A stretch of DNA of 64,000 nucleotides from Erythroxylum novogranatense (GCA_029891385.1 CM057233.1:31664540-31728539); one strand, 5' to 3'. Positions 36,561 to 49,302 are shown, counted from the first letter of the stretch. Numbers and translations: made by a program. Notes: generated by a model not told the origin, from the letters alone.

Positions 36561-37319
36561 TCTTTTCCAGTGGCCTATCTCATCACAGTGGAAACACTTT
36601 CCTTTGATGTTCTCTTTAGCCTTCTTTTTCGTGGGTTGGGCCTTGACCCCTATTTGAGCGTTCTTTTTTGCTTGCCCTTACCTTTGGGCTTAGAAGAAGA
36701 AGCTACATTAGCTTCTGGCCCATAAGCCTTGATATTCAATATCTCCTCCGTACTTTGTAGGTTTTCGTCAACTCACTTAAAGTGTATTCCTTGCTATTGA
36801 GCTCATAGTCTAACTTAAACTATTGAAAAGAAGAGTTTAAGCTATTGATGATGAAAATCATCTACATATCCACATCCATATCCCCCCAAGCATCTCAGCC
36901 TTAGTGACCGTAGAGATTACCTTCATCATATAATCCTGCACCAGTTCACCAGGTTTTTGTCTGAGATTATGAAAGGTTTGGATAGCTTTCACTCTTACAG
37001 ACCTGGTCTTCACACCAAACATCTCATATAGGTGATGGACCATTGCACTAGTAGTTTTCATACAGGCAATTTGTTTTTGTAACATGTCGCTGACAGAAGC
37101 TAGAATATAATACTGAGTATTGTCAACATTCTGTCAACGCTCATATTGTTGGAATATCTTAGGAGTTGAATCTCCACCAAGAGGTGCAAGCTTATTTTCA
37201 GTTAATATCCATGAAATACGTTAATGTTGAAGAACAATGTTAAGGTTACGTCTCCATTGATTAAAATTGGTTTTGTTTTTCAATTTGTTATTTGTCAAGA
37301 GTAAAGTGAGAGGATTCAT
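36530..37319 (-). pseudogene. Copia-1 body A gag
   Basis: Start ATG at 37319-37317 (MNPLTLLLTNNKL). In the same nominal frame follow a stop near 37220 and the core MLQKQIACMKTTSAMVHHLY, VKAIQTFHNLRQKPGELVQD (37085-36858). Below a lysine-rich linker, an intact CCHC knuckle CFHCDEIGHWKRNC lies at about 36560-36605. The family is UBN2-type Gag of copia elements; it would package the RNA. Confidence 0.87.
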
Positions 37320-38180
37320 TTTGTGGTTGATTATATCTAAAAATATAAATTATTAAAACTTAAGCATACTAGTCAGTAATATTGAAGCTTTGTATAAAAT
37401 CATGGTACATGTATGCTGTAACACCCCACTCCCGCATGACCCGAACCCGACATCGATGGTGATATCCGAGTTTGTGTCCTGTGAAGGTGGCGTGCTACAT
37501 CACTCAGTCAAAACTTAGTATAAATTTTTTTTGAAACATACACATACATTATAAATATTATGCGGTAACAATTTACATAAACAATCATCAGTGAGTTCAA
37601 TGACCACGGGGGCCCTTTTTATAAATACAATTTCATTCAGTTTGTTTCCTTTACAACATGACCTAATCATTAACTCAAAAATTCATAACAATACATCTCT
37701 ATCAGATACTAATGCAGACGCAAACTGATCCCGACCTCTTTTCTCACTCTCACGCAATTGCCATACACCCGTTGTCTAACGGGGTATTCTTCTGGGTCCT
37801 AAAAAATAGTTGCAAATTTTGGGTGAGTTTTACGAACTCAGTGAGGTAACCATCATCGATGGTTCACTCAATTTATCCAACATATCAAGTCACATAACAT
37901 TATTCACATTGTTGCATACTAGAACTCATTTCGCAATTTCACTTGAGCTTAGACAATTTGATACATTTCATTTAATTTGGCATTCATAACCAATTGAGTT
38001 CATATAACACTGAAGCATAATACATTTGTTTCGTAAATCACATTCAGAAGTACCACATGATTGGTACCACAATAACATAAGGCAGTTATCCTTGCACATA
38101 ATCAAAGAGATTAAAATTAGATGCAAGTGACATGTGCATGGAAAACTTTTCCAAATTAGTTCGATGTTATGACCGAACGT

Positions 38181-38270
38181 CTGAACTGTCCCAATATGGG
38201 CGCATTAATCGTTGAGCCTGAGGCTCTGAACTGTCCCAATATGGGCACATTAATCGTTGAGCCTGAGGCT
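38181..38270. repeat. Two 45-bp direct repeats in the solo LTR
   Basis: Units begin CTGAACTGTCCCAATATGGG at 38181 and 38226 and differ at one visible base. A third copy starts at 38271 but ends after a few bases. Near-identity indicates a duplication younger than the LTR itself. Confidence 0.92.
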
Positions 38271-39499
38271 CTGAATCACTGTGGGGATCGAGGCCCGAAT
38301 ATAAACATTGAGTTTGTAACTCTCGGTGGCTGCTCCGGTCACAACTATCATTAACTGGTCATGCATTCATGCATATGTCGCAATTGAGCAATATTGCACA
38401 ATCAAACCCAAATTATGACATTCAAACAATTATTTCACAATTATTCATATGAAAATTACAATCACAATTTATTGCATTAGAAACACGGAGGTCTCTAAAT
38501 TCTCAGACAAATCACACTTCTAATGTCATAATCTCCCAATCCATCGAACACCTTCGGTCCAGAATCCAGGCATAAACAAACGCACAAGCCCACCATTATT
38601 CTCCACAGTTTTATAAGTGCAAAATTATAGACAAACAATAATTAAGAAACCATCTAGGTTACTCACCAAATAGCTTCCGAGCTAATGCCGGGAAGTCTCG
38701 GCAACGTCCGTGGGATGACGTTTCAACTGTGCCTCTAAACAATCATAATAATCACACATTACCAAATGCATAATCAGAAATATTAAATAATGCACATGTA
38801 GCAATTTAGATGTGTACAATGCACGTGCGTGACATTCCCGGCACTATTGCACAAATTCTCGTCAGAAAAATTTCCTGTAAATATTAGAAACTCATAGACA
38901 TTGAAATCACTCAATTTGGACCTCTATAGGTCCAATTATTAATAAAACATGGAACGGAAAAATCATTACCCGGTCCCCTCACTTCGACCTAACCAATTCC
39001 CGTCAATTTCAGCTCTAAAAATTCCCAATTTTACAAATAAATCAAATTCAAAGTTTCACGAATCCGATACCTCTAGAATCAGGTCAATTGGAATTCAGAC
39101 GAAAAAGATATTCCCAAAACCCATTCAGACCAACACACTACACGTAACTTCACTCCAGAAATTTAACATCTTAGGGGTTAAATTGAAGTAAGACCTCTTC
39201 ATGAAATTTGTAGATCTATCTCTCTAGTTTACTTAAAAATAAGAATCAGATCGATTGGAGATCTATAGCTCAAAACATCTCCAAATTACTGAAGCATGTT
39301 CAGGCTTTTCCAACTGGTCTGTTCACTTAGATTCGATCGACCTTTCTCAGTTTGATCTAAAAAATCCTAAATTTGGTATGGAAAGATAGAGAAATATGTT
39401 AGGAATTCAACGCTTTGAAAATCAGGTCGATCAGAGATCGGATGCAAAGGTTATTCACAAAAGATGAGACAAAGGTCGGATTAGGAAGGAAGCTACAAA

Positions 39500-39567
39500 G
39501 TAGCACGCGGGCGAGCTGGGCAATCGCTCGCCCATGCGGGCGAGCGCCTCGGTCACCTGCCTGCACT
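39500..39567. repeat. GC-rich island, gypsy solo LTR
   Basis: Words ACGCGGGCGAGC, TCGCTCGCCC, GCGGGCGAGCGCC and CACCTGCCTGC, built on GGCGAGC/GCTCGCC palindromes, lie in AT-rich surroundings. A long stem could form between GGGCGAGC copies and GCTCGCCC. The site corresponds to the islands in LARD-1 and Gypsy-2 LTRs, with unrelated core words. Confidence 0.82.
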
Positions 39568-42500
39568 TTTTTTTCAAACCTTTTTCCAAAATATGAAAAA
39601 CCAATGGACTTTCCTTTCTTCCCCACTACACAACTTTTACCACACACATCCAAAAATCACAATTTCGGTCTCGTTGGAAAGATATTGAAAAATCCTACAA
39701 GTTTTATGAAGAACTTGAAATTTAATAATACCTCTAAGGGTGTTAAAAATGCACCCAAAGACACTGCCTAGTCACACCTTTACCATAACAGTGCAACACT
39801 TTCACAAAAATAATAACTTTTCATCCCCTGAACTAAAAATTCCAAATTTTATATCAATAAAAAGAGAAAAACAATTGCTACATCTTTTATGAAAAACTTA
39901 GAAGTCAATTCCATCTCTAACCTAATCAAATTCGCAAACAAAGGTTCAGCCTACCCAATTTATTCTCAACTGAAACCCAATCTTTCAAAATTCATAATTC
40001 CACATCCCCTTAGAAAAAATTTCCATACCATATAACAATAAAAAGCCCAGACAATATAATACAATTTTTAAGAAGGACTTCTAAGCAAATTACAATTCAA
40101 ATTAGGCCAAATCCTCTCATGAATGTGGCTGTCCTGTTAAGGATTTATGAAAATAGCCTTTAACCTAAACTATAACAAAACTTTATAAATTTATATCTAA
40201 CAATCCTTACACTCCAAATTCGCATAAAATACCTCATTAGAAAGCTACAATAATCCTATACCACTTTCCAAAATGTCACTTGAGCCAATTTCACCCTTAA
40301 CAGTCCCAAATAAATATCAGAACACAAAGAGCACAAAACTTATGCCCTTAGAGCATTAGCACACCAAAACACATTTTGGACTGAATTACCACCTGAGCAT
40401 TATCAGACCATAACTTACAACCTACACATCAAAAAATGGCATTCTCAGTGGTGTTACAAAGATAACAAATAACTCTTCAACTTTCAGGAATACCAATTTC
40501 ACAAAATCTGTCTCCTTTATCCTAGAAAAATTCTCAAAGTTTCAGGTCTTCAATAATGGAACCTAAATCCGGATACTATTCATCCAGCACACATATCTCA
40601 ACTTCCAAGCAAAATTCAAAGCTCTTCAAACCACAATTGGACAGAATTTCCTTCATAGGAATTCTAGTCATACTTCTCAAGTTTAATTTAAACCAAACCT
40701 AAACTCAATACCACAACCATAACAAAAGTTATGACCAAAAATCTAAAACCTACACAAAATAAATTTTCCAAATTCTCATATCTAACTCTAATCCTTTCAT
40801 TCCAACATCATTCCTACATCAATAAACATTCAATTTAGTCACTAATTCAGCCACAATTTCATCTAGATCTTCACTTGAACACTTAATCATAAAATGGTAG
40901 CACACATATAAAAGGTTCTTACTTTAATTACTAATCATCTAACATCATGAGAACCACTCCAACACTTAATTCACATTTTCCATATACCATAACATTCATC
41001 CCCACACAAACATAGACTTCTACCCATACAAACTACACACAAACTTCATGAAATTAATGCACCATAAAGAACAATTTTAACTACTAATTTAATTTAATGA
41101 CAACAACATGGTATAGAACATGTCTTACCAAAATAAACTTCCAAAACTTCAAGTCTTCAACACACCATTAACACTCTAACTTCCTCACACCCTACACAAT
41201 GAAGAGCAAGAAATAAAAGATGAGTAACAAATACAAGGAGAAGAAGACTCACGAAGAAGGAGAAAGAGGAGAAGGCATGACTTGATGAAAGAGAACAAAT
41301 AGGATGAGCTTCTCAAGGGAGAGCATCGTGAATGACCCAAAGAAGCTAAGATATTTATGTACTTTAGATAACCACTAATTAGGTGCTTTAGTAGGTAAGT
41401 GACATGTGTCACTTGCCACTTGTCTTATTCTAAAACACTCTTAAGGTTCTTTCCAATTCCAATTCAATTTCTAGTTCAAATTGTCTCCAAATTCCAATGG
41501 CTCAAAGTAATAAATTCTAAAATCATGTATCTAATTTTTCAGTGCCATTGGACAGTCATTTTCGGTACCGAAAACCAAATCAGTCTATCACTTGTCAATT
41601 TTTCCGGTCCGGAAATTTTCTCCGAGAAATTCCAAAAAAATTTCTAAAAGTCCACAAAAATGGAAAACACATAAAAATCCACTCCAATTCATTTTTCAAA
41701 CACAAATAACACATTTTTCACAATAAACACATATGCTGGGAAATGTCATGAATGCATGTACAATCATGTGCATTTACAAAAATTACAATTTATGCATATA
41801 TGGAGGCCATACTAGGCATGGCCACGCCGAGATATGTTTACACATTCATAACCCATTTCAATTTACCATTTTGCCCTTCACATCGGTGATGGGATGTTAC
41901 ATATGCTGATGATAGATTTAACAAAACTTAAAAAATTTAAAACATTATATGACAGTTGTTTTTCTCATCTATAACAGACTAAGTGACGGTGGACCATCTT
42001 ATCCATTAAACGAAAATCTGGGACCCTCCCACTCAAAAAACTACCAATCATCTCGTGCCTAACTTTTTGTGAAGCATCATAATTTGGTCCATACTTTTAC
42101 CAACAGAGCTATGGTGGGCAGTTTATTAATAGAAAATGTTAAGTGTTTAATCATTTGATTCATTCACTAAAGGTACTTACAAACCAAGCCTCAATAAGAT
42201 GTCACATTTGCTACCAATGAGTGGACTTATCCTTAAGGAGACCCAAACCATGCAAGATCTAGGATTCATGCCCCCCAGTGGGGAGTAACACTTCACCACA
42301 TATAAATGGGCCATCATTTTGAGACCATGGACTCTCACATGAGCATCCTCTGCTACTCAATCTTTTTAAGCTTTAAGTTTTAAATACCATATTGTCTAGA
42401 TGCAATTTATTATCCATCCTATATTGTTTCATTATATATCTTATACATAATGAATGTAGCAACTCCTAGGGTTGTCAATTTTCTAAATAACATGCAATCA

Positions 42501-43311
42501 CATATTTGCATTCATTTATTCATTCATCACATGAACTAATTAAGCCACTTTTGATTGTCCATCCTAGAAACAAAAAAAAAAAATTACAAGCCTTTTAGGC
42601 CTAAAATTTTCTTCTTAGACTTGGATCTTCCACTTCGAACTCTTCGCTAACTTGATTTGGCTGATTCGGTAAATAAAATGTAATGGAATTTATAAAAATC
42701 GAATTTTGTCACTATGAAAATAAAAATTCCAGCATTAGATTTTCATAAATTTGAATCTTTGTCATGATAAAAAATTTCAGCACTTGTGTTCATTAAAACC
42801 AAAACTCATTTCATTAAAATAAAAAACAACAATTTGTTTTTTATATCAAAACAAAAACTTGATTCATTGAAACAAAAATCTAGCACTTGTTTTTACATAA
42901 AAAATCGAAACTAGATTCATTGAAACAAAAATTCAGCATGTTTGGTTTCACAAAATCGAAACCATGCCAATAAATAAAAGGATACACCAAATCCTTTACC
43001 TCTCCATTTCTTCAATCCATGGCTGCTTCATCATCATCATTACATCAATTTGTAGATTACAAAATCAAAGAACATATAAAAATGAAGCCAAGGAGGAAAC
43101 ATGGTGATGATAGACCACCCTCCTTGTTACAACCAAATGAAGAAATCTTACATGGCAAATCTAACTTCTATGGACAACCAAAAGAGCAACATATACACCA
43201 CATATATTTCTATCACATAAAAATATGCAACATAACCAAATCATTGCCAACCCATACATCACACATATAGGAATCAAAATCATGCATAAGAAAATTGGCT
43301 CTGATACCAAT

Positions 43312-45376
43312 TGTTGGATTGGAAAAAGAAAGCATGTCATATTTTGGAGAACCGGTAGATTTCAAAACTTTTTAGAATTCTTATTTGCAGCGGAATATAT
43401 ATATCCAAATCATCATGCCAATCTATACATGATATGGTATAAGGATAATAATAAACATAAACAAGATATTGATATTATTCACTCCTTTACTACAGCTTTA
43501 ATTCCTCGCTGCGCCATCCTCTCCTTCTTTTTGTATCCAAAGTTTTTGTTTTTGAATCTTTTCTTTGGTTAATCTATCCTCTCCTTATTTTTGTATCCTC
43601 AACCAACTTGATCTACCACTTGTTCTTCTTAGACAACTTGGTTAAAAAGATCCTTTGGTGGGAAAGGAGAAGAAACACTTTGGAGGAGATTTTTCTTAGA
43701 AGAAAGAAGACAAAGAATGAGACACTCTCACGTAATTTTTGAAAACTTTTATGCAAGATAGGAGAGAGAGTGACAAAAATGTAAGAACCCCTTCTTACAC
43801 CCTAACAATTTTGGTTAAGATCAAAGGAAAGAAGAGTTTCCCTTCCAATGCATCTCTTCTTCATTTAATTAATCATAAAGAAGCCATTAAATGAGACTCT
43901 TCTCATTTATCTTTAAGATGACTATATGAAAAGTCTATTAACCTAAATGAGACCTATCAATTTCATTTTTAATCATGAAAGAAGGAAGATGGTCCATCCA
44001 ATGCACATCTTTAATCCAATGAATGCTAATAAGTTACATGTTAAAAGATAACCATTAAACCATTTAATGGTAACATCATTACTCCATTTAATGATGATAA
44101 AGCATGATAACTACCATCTTTATTTTGCAATTCAATGCCAAATGTGCAGCTCCACATTCAGCCCTAATGATAAACAAAATTGCACTTTACTTTCTTAAAA
44201 ATTTTGTTTTAATTTAATTAATCTAATTAATCAAATTAAACCAAAGTTTAGCTCATTTCTAAATGTACATTGGGCTTCTAATTAACCATTAGTTAGAGAA
44301 AGCCCAACATTCAATCATGGGCTTGATAACCTTCCTTGAAGCCAAGTAGATAATTTTATTAGACTTAGAAAATTCAAGCTCTAATAAGGCCAAAATTAAT
44401 TTAATCTCATTAGAATTAATTATAGCTTATTAACTAAATGTCATTCCACCAAAGACAATTAGTTTAACTATTGAATTACTAAATATTATGAGAACAGTTA
44501 TTTTCAAGTCTAATTGAAAACCCTATTATGAACCTTATTATAGCCATCCACACAATAAAAGGTAAAATTACCGTTTTGCCCTTATGTTGATTTTTTCTTC
44601 TAGATCTCTTGTTTTACTCTATATGGTGATTAACACATAAGATCTCATCTTGGTGTTAAGACTTGATGGGTAGCTAGTCCATCAAACTACTAGCACCAGT
44701 TTAATCACCAATCTCCTTAAAACATTTAGAAGTGATGATATCACTATAAAATTTTTATTTGAGTGAATGTTCCATGATACATATTTCAATTAATAATTCC
44801 AACATGCAGAAACTGGATTAATACTCTATAAAAATCCATTCCAATCATATCAAAAATTAAAATAAAACACATATGAGTTCACCACTCATCAAGATTGTGG
44901 TCCATAATAAGCGAATGCTTAACTTGTATGTTTTAAGATGAAAGTAATAACCCACTTTATTCTTGAAAACCTACATGATTCTAGATTCATTAAATAACAC
45001 CATTATCGATAGTCAACTACTATCATGATATGAAACTCATCATTCCCTTAAAGTAAACTCCTTTGCTTACATGGAGATAAATCGCAACACTACAATATTT
45101 CTATAATCAAACGACCAACTTAATTATTCAACTGTGAATATATTATTTTAAATTCTTATAATATTCATGTTTCCCATACATCTCTATGTATATGTATATT
45201 ACTTACAAAAGAATCTTGATACCTTATGACTAGATATATAATGCTCACAAAAATAAAACCAAACTCTTTTGTTTCATTAACAATAAATATTTTCATTACA
45301 AAATTGTAACTGAAGAAGATAAAGTTACATGTAAATACACTTGCTTTCTAAGGCACTATATTTACGTAACTCCAAC
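43312..45376 (-). mobile_element. Copia-1 5' LTR (2065 bp)
   Basis: Starts TGTTGGATTGG and ends ACTCCAACA directly before the GGAGC duplication. By eye it is closer to the LTR at 9832-11798 than to the Copia-2 LTRs, which supports a single insertion event for the outer pair. There is no coding content. Confidence 0.93.
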
Positions 45377-45862
45377 AGGAGCCTAGTGCTCAAGTTTAAC
45401 TTGCTGGCATGTCATACGATTACATACATTCTCCCCCACTTGTTTCTTTATTCCGGGCTACTAGAAATGCTGCTTCAGCATGTTATATATCTTGGTAGTA
45501 CTCGGATGCATAGCATAGGCGGCCATATGAGCTTCCTCAAATCCTCCACATTGGGAACACACAGCCTCTACTTCAACCACAATGTCTCATCCCTTAACTC
45601 AAACTCAGAATCTGTATTCATCTTCACTTTCTCTATAAGTTTACCATATCGTGATCTTTCTCCTGGACTTTTCTGATTCTATCACGTAGCATCGGTCTTA
45701 GCTTCAAAGTAGCAATCAGTGCCTCATCTTGCTCCAACTTCAACTCCACATTCAGAGCTCTCAATTGAATCAATTTGGGTAACCTCGATAATTGAATATG
45801 AACTACACTAGTATTAGACTTTCAGCTCAAAGCATCAGCCACCACATTAGCTTTCCCCAGGT
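45377..45862 (-). pseudogene. Gypsy-1 pol: RNase H end and integrase zinc finger
   Basis: Minus-strand translation starts with GKANVVADALS (about 45855-45820), the typical end of gypsy RNase H. A linker with QLRALNVELKLEQDEALIAT-like text follows. Then comes the HHCC integrase zinc domain: EEAHMAAYAMHPSTTKIYNM with both His, and MTCQQVKLEH with the last Cys. It breaks off at the GGAGC site, and the next part of the same gene is at 9831 and below. Stops are present, so it is a pseudogene. The preceding RT, protease and gag of Gypsy-1 are not in the window. Confidence 0.85.
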
Positions 45863-46764
45863 TGTTGGACCCCGAACTTTTCTTGAAATTTTGAAGTATA
45901 AATTGACATTAGATGAGGAATTTGTGGTGAATTATTCATGTGTAAAGAAAAAGACATATCAATAATGTGAATTGTTATATGAGATTAAGATAGGTGAAAT
46001 ATGCTTTTGTTATTGATGTTTATGATTAATTTTGGCCTAAAATGGTGTTTTGAGTTTAAATGAAATTGATAGTGAATGAATTGCTTTAAATGGAGTTGAA
46101 AAGCAAGAAATGATTAGTTAAAGTGTTAGATTTTGGAGAATTGGAAAATCTGAAATTTTGAGGATGAATAGTAGCAGAAAATGGCAATTTGGATGTGAAA
46201 TCTTTGTGAATTTTTCTGGGTTGATTTGGGCTGAATTTGAGAAAATGATCTTCATGAAACTTGTAGCTTCTGCTGAGAGCTTTCTATCGTCATAAAGTAT
46301 GATATTTTTTGATATCGTGATTGAAAGTTATGACCATTCGAATTTAAGTGTGTTTTGCTTTGTGTTTAGAAAATGCTCATATAGTAAGTTTGTGTGTACT
46401 GTATTTTGAGGAAAATTCTGGACTGATGTAGTTTGAATTGGATTAAGTGGTCTACATGAAAGTTATAGAGAAATTGCATAGCTTTACAATGATGCATAAT
46501 ATGTTATTTTTTATTGTGGAAATTGGAAGATATGAAAATTTGAAGTTTGGATGTGGTATAGGATGACAGACTTCTGACAGAAACTTTGATTGAAAAATTG
46601 ACTCAGTTAGAGGTTGAAATTGCTTTTAAGTTCTGCATGAAAGTTTTAGATTATATTTTGATCTTTCCATTGATGTAACGTATGGAACTTTTGGACCGTT
46701 TACTAGTAAGTTATGATTTTTAGAAGTTTTTGTTACTGTTTGGGATGATCATTAGTGGACAGAA
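45863..46764 (+). mobile_element. LTR fragment of LARD-1 family (5' part)
   Basis: Begins TGTTGGACCCCGAACTTTTC, matching the minus-strand end of LARD-1 (35154 downward) and its GAGGAATTTGTGGTGA block. It includes about three units of the ~180-bp array. It is interrupted at 46765 by another LTR start; its 3' end is not found in the window. It is inserted in Gypsy-1 pol, target side CAGGT. Confidence 0.82.
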
Positions 46765-48275
46765 TGTTGGACCCCAATCTTTAAGTGAATTTTAGAAATA
46801 TAAAAAGTATGAAATAAGTAAGTTTGTATATGAAGTTTGTAATAGGTGTGTTTATGTTTCAAGAAAATTGATGAAAAAAAGAATTGATAGATTATGATGA
46901 CTTTGAGATTTAAATAGATTTGTATGTTTATAAAAGTTAAAGTGAATGAGGTTATTGAAAATTAAGCTTAAAATCAAGAAATAAAGAGAAAAAGTGTGAA
47001 AATTTGAAGAATTAAGAAAGTTGACTTTTGGTGAGAGAAAGTTTGACTTGAGAGTTGACTTTTTGATTTAGGCCAAAGTTGAGAAAATGATCTTCAGGAA
47101 ACTTGTAGCTCCTGTTGAAAGCTTTCTGTCGCCATAAAGTTTGATATTTTTTGATATCGGGAGTAAAAGTTATAGTCAGATAATTTTCTTAACATGGTTT
47201 AGTATTTTGCGAAATTCGGGATCTGTAGAGATCCGATTGAAGTGATTCTAGAGAAAAAATAAAATTAAGACATGGCGCTACAAGTCATATGAAGGAACTT
47301 AATTTCAATTTAGCCCCTAAGACTTCTAATTTCTAAATGGAAGTTCGGATTAGTCTGTAGTCTTGGATTAGAAAAATCTGAAGGTATTATGGACATAACT
47401 TTTTCTCTAGTAATCCAAATGAGGTGATTCTTGATTTGGATTAAACTAGAGAAATAGAGCTACAATTGTTATGAAGGACTAGAGTTTCAATTTTGCCTTT
47501 AAGAATGTCAATTTTTGGATGGAAATAAAGTGCTGAAAAATGTGTTAGCATATGAACAACCCTAAATGTTTGGAATATAACTTTTGACGTAATGCTCCAA
47601 ATTAAATGATTTTAGTGTCATTATGAAATTAGGACAAGTAGAAACATTTATCTAGAAGGAAATGTTGGTAAATTCCTTCAAATTAATGATTAGAAACTTG
47701 TCCTAAAGTAAACTTGAATTAAGATGAGTGTAGGGGAAATTTTGGAAGTCTACATAAGAACTTAAGTTACAAGGCATTCATGGAGGGGCAATTAAGTCTT
47801 TATACCCTCATTTAATGACATGGCATTTTAATACAAGGGGTTGTCGTTTTTTTGTTAAAGAGAAGCCCAAAACTTAAGAGGAAAAGAAGAAAGAAGAGAG
47901 ATGAGGAAGGAGATTACGATGGGAGAAGAAGAAAGAAGAGAGGGAGAGCTTAGGTCTCGAAATTTAGTGAGCTTTAAGGAGGATTTCGATGATGCTCTAA
48001 GAGGGAAAAAGATGGAAGAGCTTGAGGGCTTCCTAAAGAACTAAGAAATTTCAAAAATGGTGCAGAAATGAGGTAAGAGAAGATTTTAAGTTTTGAGTTT
48101 TTTTATATGAATTTTTGGTTTAGAAACCTTGGAAATGATATGGGTATGTGATTTATGAAGTCAATTTTGATGTTTATGCCTTAGGTTATGTTTAATTTTG
48201 GATGGAAATTAATTAGGGTTTATGCCTAATTTTGTAATTTGGGGGTTTTGTAAATTTGTGATTTAGATAGTTGGA
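46765..48275 (+). mobile_element. Second LTR fragment, nested, related to solo LTR 2317-7534
   Basis: Starts TGTTGGACCCCAATC at 46765 inside the previous fragment and follows the 2317-7534 LTR (AAGTGAATTTAGAAAT, the ~180-bp units, then the region equivalent to about 4740). It ends abruptly near 48275, where gypsy integrase sequence begins. The rest of the LTR is missing, which suggests a deletion joining two elements. Confidence 0.75.
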
Positions 48276-49285
48276 AATTTGTACGATGGATTTTATCATG
48301 GGATTGCCTAGGACGCCGAGGCAGCATGATGCTATCTGGGTCATAGCGGACCGGTTGACTAAATCGGCTCACTTCTTGCCAGTGAGAGATAAATTGACTA
48401 AATCGGCCCAGAAATATGTGGCAGAGATTGTGCGACTACATGGGGTCCCGTGTCTATAGTATCAGACAGGGATCCCAGATTTACTTCGAGGTTCTGTAAG
48501 AGCTGCAGATTGCTATGGGTACCAGACTGAACTTTAGTACAGCTTTTCATCCTCAGACAGATGGGCAGAGTGAGAGGACGATTAAGACTGCTGAGGATAT
48601 GCTTTGGGCATATGTATTGGAGTTCAGAGGAGCATGAGATCAGTATTTGGCCCTTATAGAGTTTGCTTACAACAATCATTACCACAACAGTATTGAGATG
48701 AATCCGTTTGAGGCTTTGTATGGGCGTTCGTGTCGATTGCCTCTGTATTGGGATGAAGAAGGTGTGAGGACAATTGAGGGTCCTGAGCTGATTCAGAATA
48801 CTGTAGATAAGGTGAAACTAATTCGGAGTCGCATCAAGGCGGCTCAGGATAGACAGAAGAGTTATGTGGATCAGCATCGGCGACAGATGGAGTACAGTGT
48901 GGGAGACAGAGTTTTCCTCCGACTGTCACCTTGGAGAGGAGTTCTGAGATTTGGTAAGAACTAGGAAGGGCAAGTTGAGCCCTCGGTATATTGGTCTGTA
49001 TGAGATTGTCGAGAGGATAGGACCATTGGCGTATAGATTGACATTGCCGAGTGAGATGTCTCAGTTGCATGATGTGTTTCATGTTAGTATGTTCCGACGG
49101 TATCGATCAGACCCGACGCATGTGATTTCAGCTCAGGAGATTGAGGTGGCCAGTAATCTAAGTTATGTGGAGGAGTCGGTACAGATTATAGAATCACGGA
49201 TCAAGCAGTTGAGAAACAGGGGGATTCCACTGGTAAAAGTCCTTTGGTATCCTCATCAATTTGACCATACAGGTATGAAATTTTA
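48276..49285 (+). pseudogene. Gypsy-2 integrase core and chromodomain, 5'-truncated
   Basis: Starts in the integrase catalytic core: TMDFIMGLPRT with the first Asp, DRLTKSAHFLPV, and SDRDPRF with the second Asp after a stop at about 48458. [14 protein letters not shown] with the catalytic Glu follows at about 48555. Frame 48647-48964 gives FAYNNHYHNSIEMNPFEALY and SVGDRVFLRLSPWRGVLRF. A one-base shift near 48960 leads to KLSPRYIGLYEIVERIG, SQLHDVFHVSMFRRY and a chromodomain-like tail (VKVLWYPHQFDHTGMKF) ending at 49286. Zinc finger, RT, protease and gag are absent. The clade is chromovirus, like Gypsy-1. Confidence 0.9.
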
Positions 49286-49302
49286 AGGACGAAATTTTTT
49301 AT

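Larger units (their letters stand above)
37417..41901 (-). mobile_element. Gypsy solo LTR, 4485 bp
   Basis: Both ends are terminal inverted repeats: TGTAACACCCC at 37417 and GGGATGTTACA at 41901. The 5-bp duplication TATGC flanks it (37412-37416 and 41902-41906). The uninterrupted Copia-2 leader (about 25515-25535) shows the empty-site arrangement. Read on the minus strand its start (TGTAACATCCCATCACCGAT) matches the Gypsy-2 LTR start at 49317 and the Gypsy-1 LTR start at 8862. No internal region is recognisable, so it is a solo LTR. It is 1.8 kb longer than the Gypsy-2 LTR. Confidence 0.92.
37320..43311 (-). other. Copia-1 leader with PBS, split by a solo LTR
   Basis: Non-coding leader homologous to the Copia-2 leader, interrupted by 37417-41901. 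The primer binding site (TGGTATCAGAGCC on the minus strand) is at 43297-43309. The ~50-bp degenerate repeats lie at about 42700-42965. A block conserved with Copia-2 (AAGGAGGAAACATGGTGATG, near 43090) lies close to the PBS and could be a packaging or leader structure. Confidence 0.82.
9832..45376 (-). mobile_element. Copia-1: composite Ty1/copia element with two gag-pol bodies
   Basis: It starts TGTTGGATCGG at 9832 and ends ACTCCAACA at 45376, flanked by an identical 5-bp duplication GGAGC (9827-9831 and 45377-45381) inside the Gypsy-1 integrase gene. On the minus strand the order is: 5' LTR (43312-45376), PBS, leader, gag-PR-INT-RT-RNase H body A, an abrupt junction near 15572, a second gag-PR-INT-RT-RNase H body B, polypurine tract, 3' LTR (9832-11798). 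LARD-1 and a 4.5-kb solo LTR were later inserted into it. Without insertions it is about 12.9 kb. Gag, protease and RT resemble the Tork-like group of copia; the lineage call is tentative. Confidence 0.9.

Noticed and set aside
39399..39771. 118-codon plus-strand ORF across 39415-39771
   Set aside because: It crosses the GC-rich island and the start of the ~180-bp array in a solo LTR; the opposite strand is open too, so openness is a composition effect.
41185..41412. Ser/Leu-rich minus-strand ORF near 41.3 kb as a small secreted protein
   Set aside because: It lies within the gypsy solo LTR, its composition reflects purine-rich AGAAGAAG text on the plus strand, and the related LTRs do not keep the frame.
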